A stretch of DNA of 64,000 nucleotides. Source: JAJCYL01 sp040222875 (lineage in GTDB: Bacteria; Bacteroidota; Bacteroidia; Cytophagales; Cyclobacteriaceae). The stretch lies in assembly GCA_040222875.1 (NCBI GenBank), contig JAVKCG010000027.1:286269-350268 (forward strand). Reading direction: 5' to 3'. Positions 38,782 through 47,926 of the stretch are shown here, piece by piece. Position 1 is the first letter of the stretch, and each line of letters starts with the position of its first letter. The notes under the pieces are model-generated. The model was not told where the DNA came from. It saw only the letters and a program-made list of their open reading frames with translations, and did not search any database. The position numbers and the translations under genes are program-made.

Positions 38782-39912
38782 TTAATTTTCCCTAAACTCC
38801 TTCAACTTTTTCGGATTGTAAATCGATTTTTGAAAACCAACCTTAAAACTTAAAAAATCCAAACCGCCATTACCATCCACCTGGGCCAACCTGAAAACTA
38901 AATCCTGATTTCTGTAGCGTCTTTCTGGCACTACAAAATTATTACCGCCCTTGTTGGCTCCGATCTCAATAGTAATATAATCGGTGTTGTTTCTAAGTTT
39001 AACTCCTATACCAGCAGTATATGTGTAGTTTAATTCCTCTCGAAGTCCTACATTTTTAAGATCAATTGAACCCGGATTAGTGCTAACTCTAGCACCACTT
39101 CTGGATGCACTTAGCAAGAGATTGCCAATAACTCCCCCGTAGGGATAAATCACTAATTTTTTTTCATTTAGTTCAAAATTGTACTTAGCAACCAGAGGAA
39201 CATCTATGAATGAATAAGTATCAATATAACCAGTTGGACTAAACACTACATCAGTCTGATCGGCTTGGTCGCCACTATTTGAACCACCAGGAAACAGGTC
39301 GTTGTTATACTCAACGGATCTACTTGAAAACCCAGCGCCTAATGAAATTTCTAAATTATCCCATACATTATAGTCAATGTATAGTCCAGCTGAGATACCA
39401 ATTCGGGCTGAAAATGTGCTCCCCAACGGGTCATTGAGATTTTCTACACCAAATTCATCAATTAAATTTATTGTGCTGTATGTAACACCAACTCTAGCTC
39501 CTACTCGAAATATTGGATCTTTTCTAAATTGACTATACAGATAAATAAATTCTCCAGGGTCAAGTGCTGAATCCAGTGGATGCTCTGGGTCTTCTTTTAG
39601 AAGCTCAATCATCGCCTGCTCAGAGTCTGGTTTTCTATCCTGGTAAATATGCGATAGAGTTATAAGCCTCTTTGCACTGACCATGTCGGCGTCAGAAAAA
39701 GTTATGCCTTTTTCATTATTTAAACACTTGTAGAAATCAGTTGAGGTAGTATTAACTAATCTATCGAGGTCGTCAAAGTTACCTTCAGCGTAGAAAGTAT
39801 TAGCTTGACCTAATGCTTCTGCACAACTTTGTCCGAAAATTGAAGAACTCGAAAAAAATACCCCCAACAAAATCAGGGGCATAAGCATATGTTTTTTGAG
39901 ATTAACTCGCAT
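38782..39912 (-). CDS. Outer-membrane beta-barrel protein (PorT-like) with N-terminal helical domain
   Basis: 376 residues. A signal peptide (about 1-28, ending SIFGQ) is followed by a helical, TPR-like domain (about 29-130) containing a PGEFIYLYSQFR motif. The remainder (about 135-376) has alternating short strands beginning FRVGARVGVTYST, as in the PF13568-type outer-membrane barrels of Bacteroidota. This N-terminal layout is common in Cytophagales barrel proteins encoded near signalling or STAND genes. It lies 23 bases after the NTPase gene and 9 before the lipoprotein gene. It is probably the outer-membrane element of the operon. It is not a SprF/PorP-type partner as seen beside SprB adhesins. 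Confidence 0.85.
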   Translation of the reverse strand: MRVNLKKHMLMPLILLGVFFSSSSIFGQSCAEALGQANTFYAEGNFDDLDRLVNTTSTDFYKCLNNEKGITFSDADMVSAKRLITLSHIYQDRKPDSEQAMIELLKEDPEHPLDSALDPGEFIYLYSQFRKDPIFRVGARVGVTYSTINLIDEFGVENLNDPLGSTFSARIGISAGLYIDYNVWDNLEISLGAGFSSRSVEYNNDLFPGGSNSGDQADQTDVVFSPTGYIDTYSFIDVPLVAKYNFELNEKKLVIYPYGGVIGNLLLSASRSGARVSTNPGSIDLKNVGLREELNYTYTAGIGVKLRNNTDYITIEIGANKGGNNFVVPERRYRNQDLVFRLAQVDGNGGLDFLSFKVGFQKSIYNPKKLKEFREN

Positions 39913-39935
39913 TATTAATCTTAGTTTTTCTTTTA

Positions 39936-42900
39936 TTAGTTCGCATTCTTTCCACTTGGATACTCAGGACAAGTTAATGCAGCTGGATCATCAGGGTACT
40001 CAATATCTTCACCAACAAACTGATTCCACTCAAGCTGTGTCATGTTTCTGCTTAAATGTTCGCACATCTCGGCTGCCATTTCATGTGGTAAAGTTGGGTA
40101 AACCCTTAAGTTGCCATCATCAGCTCCTGTAATTAATTGACTGCCGTCATCGTTGAATGAAACTGACCACACCCAGCTTGTGTGATCATCTAATTCGATC
40201 GGTAAATCATTTTTGTGCTCAAGCACCCAAATTTTTGCCATTTGATCAAAGCCACTGGATGCAAGCAATTTGTCATCCTGGCTAAACTCAAGATCGGTAA
40301 TCCTCGATGCATGCGCTCCTAAATTCTCATAGAACACCTCTTTATTGTCCAAATCATAGATGGTTAACTCACCATTTTGTGTTCCAAATGCCAGGTATTG
40401 ATTGTTATTGCTAAAAGCAAGTGCATGTATTGGCTTACTATCCTTTAAATAAATATCCCTTTTCGCATTGTCATTTTGTAAATCCCAAATACTGACCTGC
40501 CCTTTTTCATCTGCCCCAGCTACCAACGAACCATCAGAACTGATTGAAATAGCCTTCAACCTCGCCGCAGATGTGCCAATTTCAACTGCATTCCCTCCGA
40601 TTCCAGTTTTCATTATTTTGCCATTAGCTCCAACTGAAACGATTCCAGAACCATCTGGCATGAAAGCCAGACTGTATACAGTTCCTCCATGGGGTGCTAT
40701 ATATCTTGGTTCTTCTTCAACGTTTTGAAGGTTTATCAAAACAATATCATTGTCTTCCAAGCCTGCTGCCAGCCACCTCTCATCTGCACTTATAGCCATT
40801 ACCCTATTGACTCCTTGATCGTCAAATAGCTCCGTATAAGCCCTATCAGGATCCTCAAGATTCCATTGATAGATTTTACCGTCACTACCAGCTGAATATG
40901 CAGTATTTCCATTCTTGCTAAATACTGCAGCCCTAACTGCCTCATCATGACCAGGATAGCGGTTCCAATTAGTTGTAGTTGTATCGGCTGCGGCCTCAGC
41001 AGCATCTAAAGCTTTTAGCGCTCCATAAATACCAGCATAAACATCACCATTATAGTCTTTGCCTTCGAGTTTATATTGCTCATAAAAGAGATACGCTTGT
41101 TTTGCGATAACTCCGCGTTGTTCTTCGTCTCGGAGCTTTCCAGACTTAATAGCCATTGATTGAGCCACCGATTGGAAACGTAACCTATCAGCGTTAGCCC
41201 TGGCAATATTGGCTTCCTCTGCATTCTTATCTGCTAATTCTTGAGCAGCTACAGCGGCTAGCCTTTGTTCTTCCGCTGCTGCCTGTGCCTTTCTGGCTTC
41301 TTCAGCACTGGCTACAGCGGCTTGCCTTTGTTCTTCTGCTTGCGCTCTTGCCACTTCGGCTTGCTTTAGTGCGTCCTCCGCTTCAGCTCTTGCTTCTTCT
41401 GCTTCTCTAGCAGCAGATCTTGCTCTTGCTGCTTCATTTTCAGCTAGCACCGCTAACTCTTCAGCTTTCAACCTTTGTTCTTCGGCCAACGCCTGTTGCC
41501 TAGCCGCTTCTGCAGCTTGCTTAGTAGCTTCATTCGCCTGAATTTGAGCAAATACCACAACGAAAAGGAGTATTAGTGAGGCGAAACCTGCAGAGAGCGC
41601 AATGATTCGGGATCGCTTAATGGCCCTTTTCTGAAGGAATTCTTTATTTCTTTGTTCTGTTTCGTAGGCTCTTTTTGAAGTCTCTAAGAAGACCATTGTC
41701 CTTTCGAAAGCGGTGTTGTAGCGCTGACCCCAAACAATTGTAGGTTTATTTTCTTCCTGCCAGTTTAGTGCTAATTGAAGATCCGGCATCTTCCAAAGAC
41801 CTGCTCTACCCAGCTGATATCTTTCTGCAGCTTCAGCGAGTTTTAGGTACATTTCGGCAGACTTGGCTTCTTCCTCCAACCATGTTTTCAACCTCACCCA
41901 AATCCTCATCAAACTTTCGTGAGAGATATCGACAACTGTTTCAGAGGTAAGCTCAACACCATAAGGTGGCATTAACAGCGTTCTACCTGGTTCACGGAAT
42001 TTCTCAACTACCCGAATAACCTCTTCCTCACTTACACCGGCTATTGCCGCAATTGTGCCAAGTTTGGTAGGCCGCCTTATGCCTTGATTCTCAGCACCTT
42101 TTTCAGTCAGTGATTTAAACATCACTTCACAAATCTGTTTCTCTCGCTTAGATAGAGAATCATACGCCTCATTTGCATGCTGAGAAAGTGCTTCACGAAG
42201 TGTTCCAATGGAATTATAATGCCTCAAGTCCATCGGCTCATCATCCTTATGATCATCAGACCAGTATGCCCATGTCCTCATTAGGGCATGTTGAAGAATT
42301 GGAAGCTGATCAGGGTTGTCACCCACATCATTTAAAAGTTGTTGAATCAAGCGACCACTAATTTGACCACCCCCTACTGCAACCGGCCCTTCAACACATA
42401 GCCTCTTTTGATCCCTGGTCATCTGAGGGATTAAGTAGTGGCTATCATTAATCATTTGTGTCAGTTCTGGAAAGACGGCACACTCGCCGATAAAGTCAGA
42501 GCGCATTGTCTGAGCAATGTAAATCGGGACATCATATTGATTAACTGCCTCAAGTAATAAATTCACAAAAGCGGATGATTCATCCATATTACTTGTAGCA
42601 CTTTCTAACCGCTTGTATCTAAAGAGCTCCTCAAACTGGTCAACCAGGATAAAGAAATTCTCATTTTCACTTGAGCGGAGCTGTTTTACCGCTTCAATAA
42701 GGCCAAGTGAACTTGTTCTTAATACTGTAGATACAATTGTTTTCTTTATGAGCTTATCTTCTTCCTCTGCCTCATTGTAATTTTTATCCTTACTAAGCAG
42801 GGCCTCAGCTAAGTTGTCAATAGGGCCAGCGCCTGGTCTCATTACAACAACTCTCCAGTTAGAGCCAGCTTCTGTCATGAAGCCACCATATAGTGTTGGT

Positions 42901-43133
42901 ATCAGACCACAATACATTAGCGATGATTTACCGCTACCTGAGGCTCCAAGTACTGCTGCAAAACGGTTGTCTGCCAATTTCATAAGGATTTCATCACTCT
43001 GGCCCTCCCTACCAAAGAATAGGTGGGCCTCCTCAATTCCGAATGGCCTTAGACCAGGAAATGGATTAAAAAATTGACTGATATCAGCTGATGGCTGACT
43101 ACCCTGGATAACTTCTAAATCTTTCTCACTCAT
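39936..43133 (-). CDS. nSTAND1-type NTPase with transmembrane helix, coiled coil and seven WD40 repeats
   Basis: 1065 residues. The N-terminal signature NPFPGLRPF precedes Walker A GASGSGKS (63-70) and Walker B FFILVDQFEE (about 160-170), followed by STAND-type helical regions to about residue 500. One hydrophobic helix lies at about 507-530, preceded by KRAIKRSR, so the NTPase should face the cytoplasm. An Ala/Glu/Arg/Gln-rich coiled coil follows (about 530-657), then seven WD40 blades (about 720-1020), for example GSDGKIYQWNL and SGFDQMAKIWVLE. nSTAND1 proteins are signal-dependent switches, and many act in conflict or defence systems. The start overlaps the TIR gene stop by four bases (ATGA), showing translational coupling. 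The coiled coil and propeller are predicted to be periplasmic, which is unusual for STAND proteins. Confidence 0.92.
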   Translation of the reverse strand: MSEKDLEVIQGSQPSADISQFFNPFPGLRPFGIEEAHLFFGREGQSDEILMKLADNRFAAVLGASGSGKSSLMYCGLIPTLYGGFMTEAGSNWRVVVMRPGAGPIDNLAEALLSKDKNYNEAEEEDKLIKKTIVSTVLRTSSLGLIEAVKQLRSSENENFFILVDQFEELFRYKRLESATSNMDESSAFVNLLLEAVNQYDVPIYIAQTMRSDFIGECAVFPELTQMINDSHYLIPQMTRDQKRLCVEGPVAVGGGQISGRLIQQLLNDVGDNPDQLPILQHALMRTWAYWSDDHKDDEPMDLRHYNSIGTLREALSQHANEAYDSLSKREKQICEVMFKSLTEKGAENQGIRRPTKLGTIAAIAGVSEEEVIRVVEKFREPGRTLLMPPYGVELTSETVVDISHESLMRIWVRLKTWLEEEAKSAEMYLKLAEAAERYQLGRAGLWKMPDLQLALNWQEENKPTIVWGQRYNTAFERTMVFLETSKRAYETEQRNKEFLQKRAIKRSRIIALSAGFASLILLFVVVFAQIQANEATKQAAEAARQQALAEEQRLKAEELAVLAENEAARARSAAREAEEARAEAEDALKQAEVARAQAEEQRQAAVASAEEARKAQAAAEEQRLAAVAAQELADKNAEEANIARANADRLRFQSVAQSMAIKSGKLRDEEQRGVIAKQAYLFYEQYKLEGKDYNGDVYAGIYGALKALDAAEAAADTTTTNWNRYPGHDEAVRAAVFSKNGNTAYSAGSDGKIYQWNLEDPDRAYTELFDDQGVNRVMAISADERWLAAGLEDNDIVLINLQNVEEEPRYIAPHGGTVYSLAFMPDGSGIVSVGANGKIMKTGIGGNAVEIGTSAARLKAISISSDGSLVAGADEKGQVSIWDLQNDNAKRDIYLKDSKPIHALAFSNNNQYLAFGTQNGELTIYDLDNKEVFYENLGAHASRITDLEFSQDDKLLASSGFDQMAKIWVLEHKNDLPIELDDHTSWVWSVSFNDDGSQLITGADDGNLRVYPTLPHEMAAEMCEHLSRNMTQLEWNQFVGEDIEYPDDPAALTCPEYPSGKNAN

Positions 43134-44638
43134 GATTGCTTGAGTTTAGATAAAAATGGTTTTACGGACTCAGGTTCAAACCCATTTCCGGTTGATAAGA
43201 TCATGGCCTGATCTTTATATTGTGGTTGAATTTCTTTCTGTCCTTCAACAAATAATGCTTTTGCTTTTATTGGTTTCTTTCTGCCGAAACCAGGAGCTTT
43301 CATTACATCCTGCATTTTTGACCTGATCCATTCCGCATTTGCGTCACCATAATAAATTATGGAAGCATCACATCTTCTTAAGTTTTCCTGATGCAAGTAT
43401 CTAAGATCAACTAAATCGCCTTCAAAGGCTGAGCGCAATACTTCAAACCCCTCCTTCTCCAAATACTTTATTAAAGGATCACTAGCTTTAATATCCTGTT
43501 TATTGCAGATCAAATAAATCAGGTTCCGATCCTCTCTTTTTGAATCTTCCTCATCGTGTCTGTCGATTTCCCTGGCCAGCTTATATCTACCTCCCGTTGT
43601 CAATTCATCTCGTATAATTGACTTAAATTCTGGAAGAGTTACCTGAAGTACTTCAGCTTCTTCGATTAAGGCCGCCTCACTCTTTAAATCCTCGATGAAA
43701 ATTTTCTGCCGCTCACTTACATTTTTGAGATTTGGTGATATCCATATTAAGCGACTAAAAGATTGGCGATCATCACTACCCTTCTTTTTATTGTCATCAA
43801 CAACCTTGTAGGTGTACTTATCAGCAACTTTGTTTTGAATATCTACCACTGAAAATTCAGAACCACGGGGCCTGTAACCATAATCTTCGCCAACTATATG
43901 AATTGACAGTTGACACTCACGAAGATCTTTGTTGACCATATTCTCAAGAGATTTGACCTCTTTTGGAAGACTATGTTCCGGCAAAACCCTGTATCCATGC
44001 CTAATCAACTCCCGCTTAATGATGTCTCTTTGAATAACCATATCAACGCCGGTGCTTGCGAGGTATATGGTTTTATCCTTGCGTCTTTTCTCCTGCTCCT
44101 GCTGATCTTTGGTTTTGTTATCAAGCCTGATAAGCAAATGGTTGATATCGTAAGCCAAATCAACCAGCTTCATCCAAAAGCTTCTCTCCGCATCATGGCC
44201 AAAGAATGTTTTAAATTCTTGCGCCTCACCAGTCATTGAATCAATCAGAAAGAAATCGTAGGTAACTATTTTTTCGAAATCTGGTACGAAGGCATCAATA
44301 TTTCCAGGAAATTTAACCACTTTGAACAAGCGTGGAACTCCGCCAATTTCTATCCCCTCACCTGATTCTGCATGTTTACAAAAACCTTCAGCACCTTTCA
44401 GTAAATTCTTTGATTGGACATAGTCAGGCGATAGTATGCTTATGTGGATGGGCGCCAATTCAAAATCAGATGCAGGACTGCTCTCCGTAATAAGATGGAA
44501 CTTCGGAGTATCCTTAGTTATTTGATTTAGCAGTGTGCTTAAGAAGCGGCTGAAACTGGTGATCCAGCCTTCACCGCCTTTTATAGGCTTATTATCGGCC
44601 TCACAATAGCTAATAATTACATCATATTGGTAGTCCAT
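43130..44638 (-). CDS. TIR / DUF4062 / TIR-like three-domain protein
   Basis: 502 residues, no signal peptide, so cytoplasmic. Residues 1-140 form a TIR_2-type domain (YDVIISYCEAD, GWITSFSRFL, HISILSPDYVQS). Residues about 186-300 match DUF4062 (KTIYLASTGVDM, DIIKRELIRHGY, IVGEDYGYRP). Residues about 375-495 form a second TIR-like domain (IYLICNKQD, ENLRRCDASIIYYG). Bacterial TIR domains often cleave NAD+ or make cyclic ADP-ribose derivatives, but the usual W-C-x-x-E stretch after SPxYVxS is replaced here by NLLKGAEGF, so activity is doubtful. It is the first gene of the operon and is coupled to the NTPase. The likely role is signal output or a scaffold for the STAND switch; this is an inference from gene order. 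Confidence 0.88.
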   Translation of the reverse strand: MDYQYDVIISYCEADNKPIKGGEGWITSFSRFLSTLLNQITKDTPKFHLITESSPASDFELAPIHISILSPDYVQSKNLLKGAEGFCKHAESGEGIEIGGVPRLFKVVKFPGNIDAFVPDFEKIVTYDFFLIDSMTGEAQEFKTFFGHDAERSFWMKLVDLAYDINHLLIRLDNKTKDQQEQEKRRKDKTIYLASTGVDMVIQRDIIKRELIRHGYRVLPEHSLPKEVKSLENMVNKDLRECQLSIHIVGEDYGYRPRGSEFSVVDIQNKVADKYTYKVVDDNKKKGSDDRQSFSRLIWISPNLKNVSERQKIFIEDLKSEAALIEEAEVLQVTLPEFKSIIRDELTTGGRYKLAREIDRHDEEDSKREDRNLIYLICNKQDIKASDPLIKYLEKEGFEVLRSAFEGDLVDLRYLHQENLRRCDASIIYYGDANAEWIRSKMQDVMKAPGFGRKKPIKAKALFVEGQKEIQPQYKDQAMILSTGNGFEPESVKPFLSKLKQS

Positions 44639-44679
44639 AGTCCCGCCTGCTAATGGATTAGTTTAGGTTGATAAGGTAA

Positions 44680-44706
44680 CAAATTTAAGTTTTTCAGTCA
44701 ATTGAC
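44680..44706 (-). promoter_or_regulatory. Candidate promoter and palindromic operator of the TIR-STAND operon
   Basis: On the minus strand TAAATTTG (44687-44680) matches the Bacteroidota -7 consensus TAnnTTTG and lies about 41 bases before the TIR gene ATG. The -33 region is poor. Directly upstream is a perfect 10-base palindrome, GTCAATTGAC (44697-44706). TTGAC recurs at 44715-44719 and 44737-44741. This arrangement could bind a regulator. The rest of the gap 44639-44840 shows nothing clear. Confidence 0.4.
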
Positions 44707-44840
44707 ATAGCCCATTGACTAAGATAAATACAATGGTTGACTAATTGTATACCTGATTTGTACCTTTTAATCTTAAAATAGTATAAACCCTATAGCTGGT
44801 TGGCTACTGAAATAGAAAGAAAGTTAATAATCTGAACTTA

Positions 44841-46118
44841 TCAAAAATTCTTACCGGGATAATAGGCCACGTCCTCCAGTTCTTCTTCTATGCGCAATAG
44901 TTGGTTATACTTCGCCATTCTATCCGACCTGGATGCTGAACCCGTTTTAATCTGTCCAGTATTCAAAGCAACTGCTAAATCTGCAATTGTGTAATCTTCT
45001 GTTTCGCCAGATCTATGCGACATAACACTGGTGTAAGAATTTTTGTGGGCCATATTGACTGCATTGATGGTCTCAGTTAAAGAACCAATCTGATTCACTT
45101 TAATTAATATTGAGTTAGCAATATTATTATCGATTCCATTCTGAAGTCTTTCTACATTAGTGACAAAAAGATCATCACCCACCAACTGTGTTTTTGAGCC
45201 GGAAAGTTTTGTTAATTCTTTCCAGCCATCCCAATCATCTTCATCCATTCCATCCTCTATTGATAGAATTGGATACCTATCCACCCAATCGTTCCAAAAG
45301 TTGGCCATTTCAGATGAGGTTAATTCATCTCCTGAAGATTTCTTAAAGATGTACTTACCTGATTTCTTGTCATAAAATTCTGAGCTGGCGGCATCCAGTG
45401 CAATTCCAATATCTTCACCAGGTTTGTAACCTGCTTTTTCAATTGCCTGAAGCACAACTTCAATGGCTTCAACATTTGATTTGATGTTTGGCGCAAATCC
45501 GCCTTCGTCCCCAACATTGGTAGAGAGCCCCTGGGATTTTAATACAGACTTTAGGTGATGAAAAACTTCAGTACCCATTCTCAGTGCCTCTGAGAATGAC
45601 GGTGCACTAACTGGCATAATCATGAATTCTTGAAAATCAATGGAGTTATCTGCATGACTGCCACCATTAAGAATGTTCATCATGGGAACAGGTAGTGTAT
45701 TGGCATTTACCCCGCCTATATATCTATAAAGAGGTTGGCTAGCTTCTTGGGCGGCTGCTTTGGCAACTGCTAACGAAACCCCTAAAATGGCATTGGCGCC
45801 AAGCTTGCCTTTATTTGGTGTACCATCCAGGTCAATCATTAAATGATCAATATAATTTTGATCAAATACATAACTGCCAACCACTTCCGGTGCAATCAAT
45901 TCATTTACGTTATCAACAGCCTTAAGTACACCCTTACCCATGTACTTCTTTTTGTCATTATCCCGCAGTTCTACAGCCTCATGAGAACCAGTAGATGCAC
46001 CCGATGGCACTGCTGCTCTTCCTAAAAAACCATTTTCAGTTACCACATCAACCTCAACGGTTGGGTTGCCCCTTGAATCAAAAATTTGGCGGGCATGAAT
46101 TTCCTCGATATAGCTCAT
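44841..46118 (-). CDS. eno: Enolase
   Basis: Converts 2-phosphoglycerate to phosphoenolpyruvate in glycolysis. 424 residues from the ATG at 46118 (MSYIEEIHARQIFDSRGNP), which fits the family. A longer ORF from 46163 would overlap carA and adds 15 unrelated residues. Visible signatures are the N-terminal ARQIFDSRGNPTVEV, the substrate loop SGASTGSHEAVELRD, GDDLFVTN, the catalytic-lysine strand SILIKVNQIGSLTET, and SHRSGETEDYTIADLAVA near the C-terminus. It starts 10 bases after the carA stop, so the two are probably co-transcribed; this pairing is common in Bacteroidota. No anomalies seen. Confidence 0.97.
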   Translation of the reverse strand: MSYIEEIHARQIFDSRGNPTVEVDVVTENGFLGRAAVPSGASTGSHEAVELRDNDKKKYMGKGVLKAVDNVNELIAPEVVGSYVFDQNYIDHLMIDLDGTPNKGKLGANAILGVSLAVAKAAAQEASQPLYRYIGGVNANTLPVPMMNILNGGSHADNSIDFQEFMIMPVSAPSFSEALRMGTEVFHHLKSVLKSQGLSTNVGDEGGFAPNIKSNVEAIEVVLQAIEKAGYKPGEDIGIALDAASSEFYDKKSGKYIFKKSSGDELTSSEMANFWNDWVDRYPILSIEDGMDEDDWDGWKELTKLSGSKTQLVGDDLFVTNVERLQNGIDNNIANSILIKVNQIGSLTETINAVNMAHKNSYTSVMSHRSGETEDYTIADLAVALNTGQIKTGSASRSDRMAKYNQLLRIEEELEDVAYYPGKNF

Positions 46119-46128
46119 AATAGACTTA

Positions 46129-47229
46129 TCAGTTTTGATGAATGAGTGAAATGAATTGATCAAATAAGTATCTAGAATCGTGTGGCCCTGGAGAAGATTC
46201 CGGATGATATTGAACTGAAAATGCTCTTTTATCTGTCCGTTTTAAACCGGCGACCACGCCATCATTCAGGTTAATATGGGTTAATTCAACATTAGTAGTA
46301 TTTTCTAAAGATTCTTTATCTACAGCGAAGCCATGATTTTGAGAGGTTATCTCGCAAAGCCCCGTTTCAAAATTCTTAACAGGATGATTAAGCCCCCTGT
46401 GACCATGGTGTAGTTTATAAGTGGAGACACCAGAAGCCAAGGCAATGATTTGATGACCAAGACAAATCCCAAATAGCGGTTTATCAGCGTTTAAAATTTC
46501 CTTGACGGTTTCCACTGCGTATGGCATGGCTGCAGGATCGCCAGGTCCATTTGAGATGAAATATCCATCCGGTTTCCATTCCTGCATTTCATTAAATGTG
46601 GACTTAGCCGGAAACACTTTGCAGTAAACATCCCGCGTACCAAAATTTTTTAATATTGATTTCTTAATACCAACATCAAGAACGGCCACTTTTGTTTTAG
46701 CATTTTCATCACCTATGTAGTAGGGTTCTTTGGTGCAAACCTTAGACGATAGTTCAAGATTTGCCATGTTCGGTACATCTTTAAGTTTCTTCTTGAGTTC
46801 ATCCAGGTCTTCAATTTCAGAACTTATGATCGCATTCATGGCACCCTGATCCCGGATATGCCGGACAATTTTCCTGGTGTCGACTTCTGAAATCCCGACA
46901 GTCTTGTGTTTTACCAGGTATTCTTGAAGGCTTTCATCCGCGGTAAACCGACTGTGTATTTCAGAAAATGAGTTCACTACTAATCCGTTGATTTTTGGAT
47001 AGTCAGATTCCTGCTCTTCATCAAGTGCCCCATAATTTCCAATATGAGATGTGGTATTAACCACGATCTGTCCGAAATATGATGGATCAGTATAAATTTC
47101 CTGATAACCTGTCATTCCGGTGTTGAAGCAAATCTCCCCTCCTGACGTACCCTCAATCCCAATACTTTTACCTTTAAAATACGTCCCATCCTCAAGTAGT
47201 AAAATGGCGGTTTTTCGATGTGAAGGCAT
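46129..47229 (-). CDS. carA: Carbamoyl-phosphate synthase small subunit
   Basis: 366 residues. This is the glutaminase subunit that feeds ammonia to CarB for pyrimidine and arginine synthesis. The N-terminal CPSase domain (LLLEDGTYFKG, EICFNTGMTGYQEI) is followed by a class I glutamine amidotransferase domain with GPGDP, nucleophile Cys256 in GICLGHQ, and the His/Glu pair in YHPESSPGPHDS. All catalytic positions are present and the length is normal. It is followed by eno after 10 bases. carB is not in the window. In many Bacteroidota carA-eno follows rplQ; here the upstream neighbour is a divergent DUF4442 gene, so the block seems to have been detached from the ribosomal cluster. Confidence 0.96.
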   Translation of the reverse strand: MPSHRKTAILLLEDGTYFKGKSIGIEGTSGGEICFNTGMTGYQEIYTDPSYFGQIVVNTTSHIGNYGALDEEQESDYPKINGLVVNSFSEIHSRFTADESLQEYLVKHKTVGISEVDTRKIVRHIRDQGAMNAIISSEIEDLDELKKKLKDVPNMANLELSSKVCTKEPYYIGDENAKTKVAVLDVGIKKSILKNFGTRDVYCKVFPAKSTFNEMQEWKPDGYFISNGPGDPAAMPYAVETVKEILNADKPLFGICLGHQIIALASGVSTYKLHHGHRGLNHPVKNFETGLCEITSQNHGFAVDKESLENTTNVELTHINLNDGVVAGLKRTDKRAFSVQYHPESSPGPHDSRYLFDQFISLIHQN

Positions 47230-47260
47230 GTATAAAATTTTGGTTGTGAGCTTTGGGTTG

Positions 47261-47291
47261 CAAATAAAAGATGTATTTACTGAACGTGAAA
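47261..47291 (-). promoter_or_regulatory. Candidate promoter for carA-eno
   Basis: On the minus strand TTTC (47291-47288), 19 bases, then TTTATTTG (47268-47261). This is one mismatch per box from TTTG and TAnnTTTG. The leader to the carA ATG would be about 25 bases. Confidence 0.35.
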
Positions 47292-47413
47292 GGTGTACTG
47301 GTAAAGAATAGCTATCGACTCTAATTTAGTAACACTTTAATATCATTTTTCTATTCTGGTGACTGATGCCAGTTAGTGAATATTAATTGTATTAAAATTT
47401 TCTACTTTTAAAT

Positions 47414-47926
47414 ATGGCAACTACACAAACGCTGACACTGTCTCCAATGCAACAGTCTTTCAGGAAAAAATTCTTGAACCCGTTTCTCTTCAGATTACAT
47501 GCCCTCATGAAAGTTCCGGCGGGATTTATTGCTGGTATGAAGCTAATAGCACTTGACCAGGAGCATGCTATTTCCACTATCCCTTTCAAATATCTGAACA
47601 TGAACCCGTTTCGGTCTACCTATTTTGCGGTACAGAGCATGGCAGCGGAACTTTCAACTGCGGCCCTGGCCCTGTTAGCAATACAAGGAAAAGAACCATC
47701 CATTGCCCTTATCATCATTGATATGCAGGCCGACTTTCCAAAAAAGGCAACTGACAGGGTCACTTTTAAATGTGAGGATGGCAATAAGGTTTTTGAAGCT
47801 GTAGATCGATGTATACAAAGCCAGGAACCAAGTACTGTAACCCTCAAAACTGTAGGTACAATGCCGGATGGTACAGTTGTGTCAACTTTCCAATTTACGT
47901 GGTCATTTAAGCAGAGGGGCAAATAA
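47414..47926 (+). CDS. DUF4442 hotdog-fold (thioesterase-like) protein
   Basis: 170 residues. The pattern matches DUF4442, a hotdog-fold family related to acyl-CoA thioesterases: NPFRSTYFAVQSMAAELST forms the central helix region and IALIIIDMQADFPKKATD the following strands. No signal peptide, so cytoplasmic. The specific substrate is unknown. The stop codon shares one base with the ATG of the EEP-family gene (TAATG), so the two are translationally coupled. It is divergent from carA. Confidence 0.8.
   Translation: MATTQTLTLSPMQQSFRKKFLNPFLFRLHALMKVPAGFIAGMKLIALDQEHAISTIPFKYLNMNPFRSTYFAVQSMAAELSTAALALLAIQGKEPSIALIIIDMQADFPKKATDRVTFKCEDGNKVFEAVDRCIQSQEPSTVTLKTVGTMPDGTVVSTFQFTWSFKQRGK

Noticed and set aside
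46119..46163. Enolase start at 46163 giving 440 residues
   Set aside because: The extra 15 residues are not part of the enolase family and overlap the end of carA; the ATG at 46118 gives the standard N-terminus.
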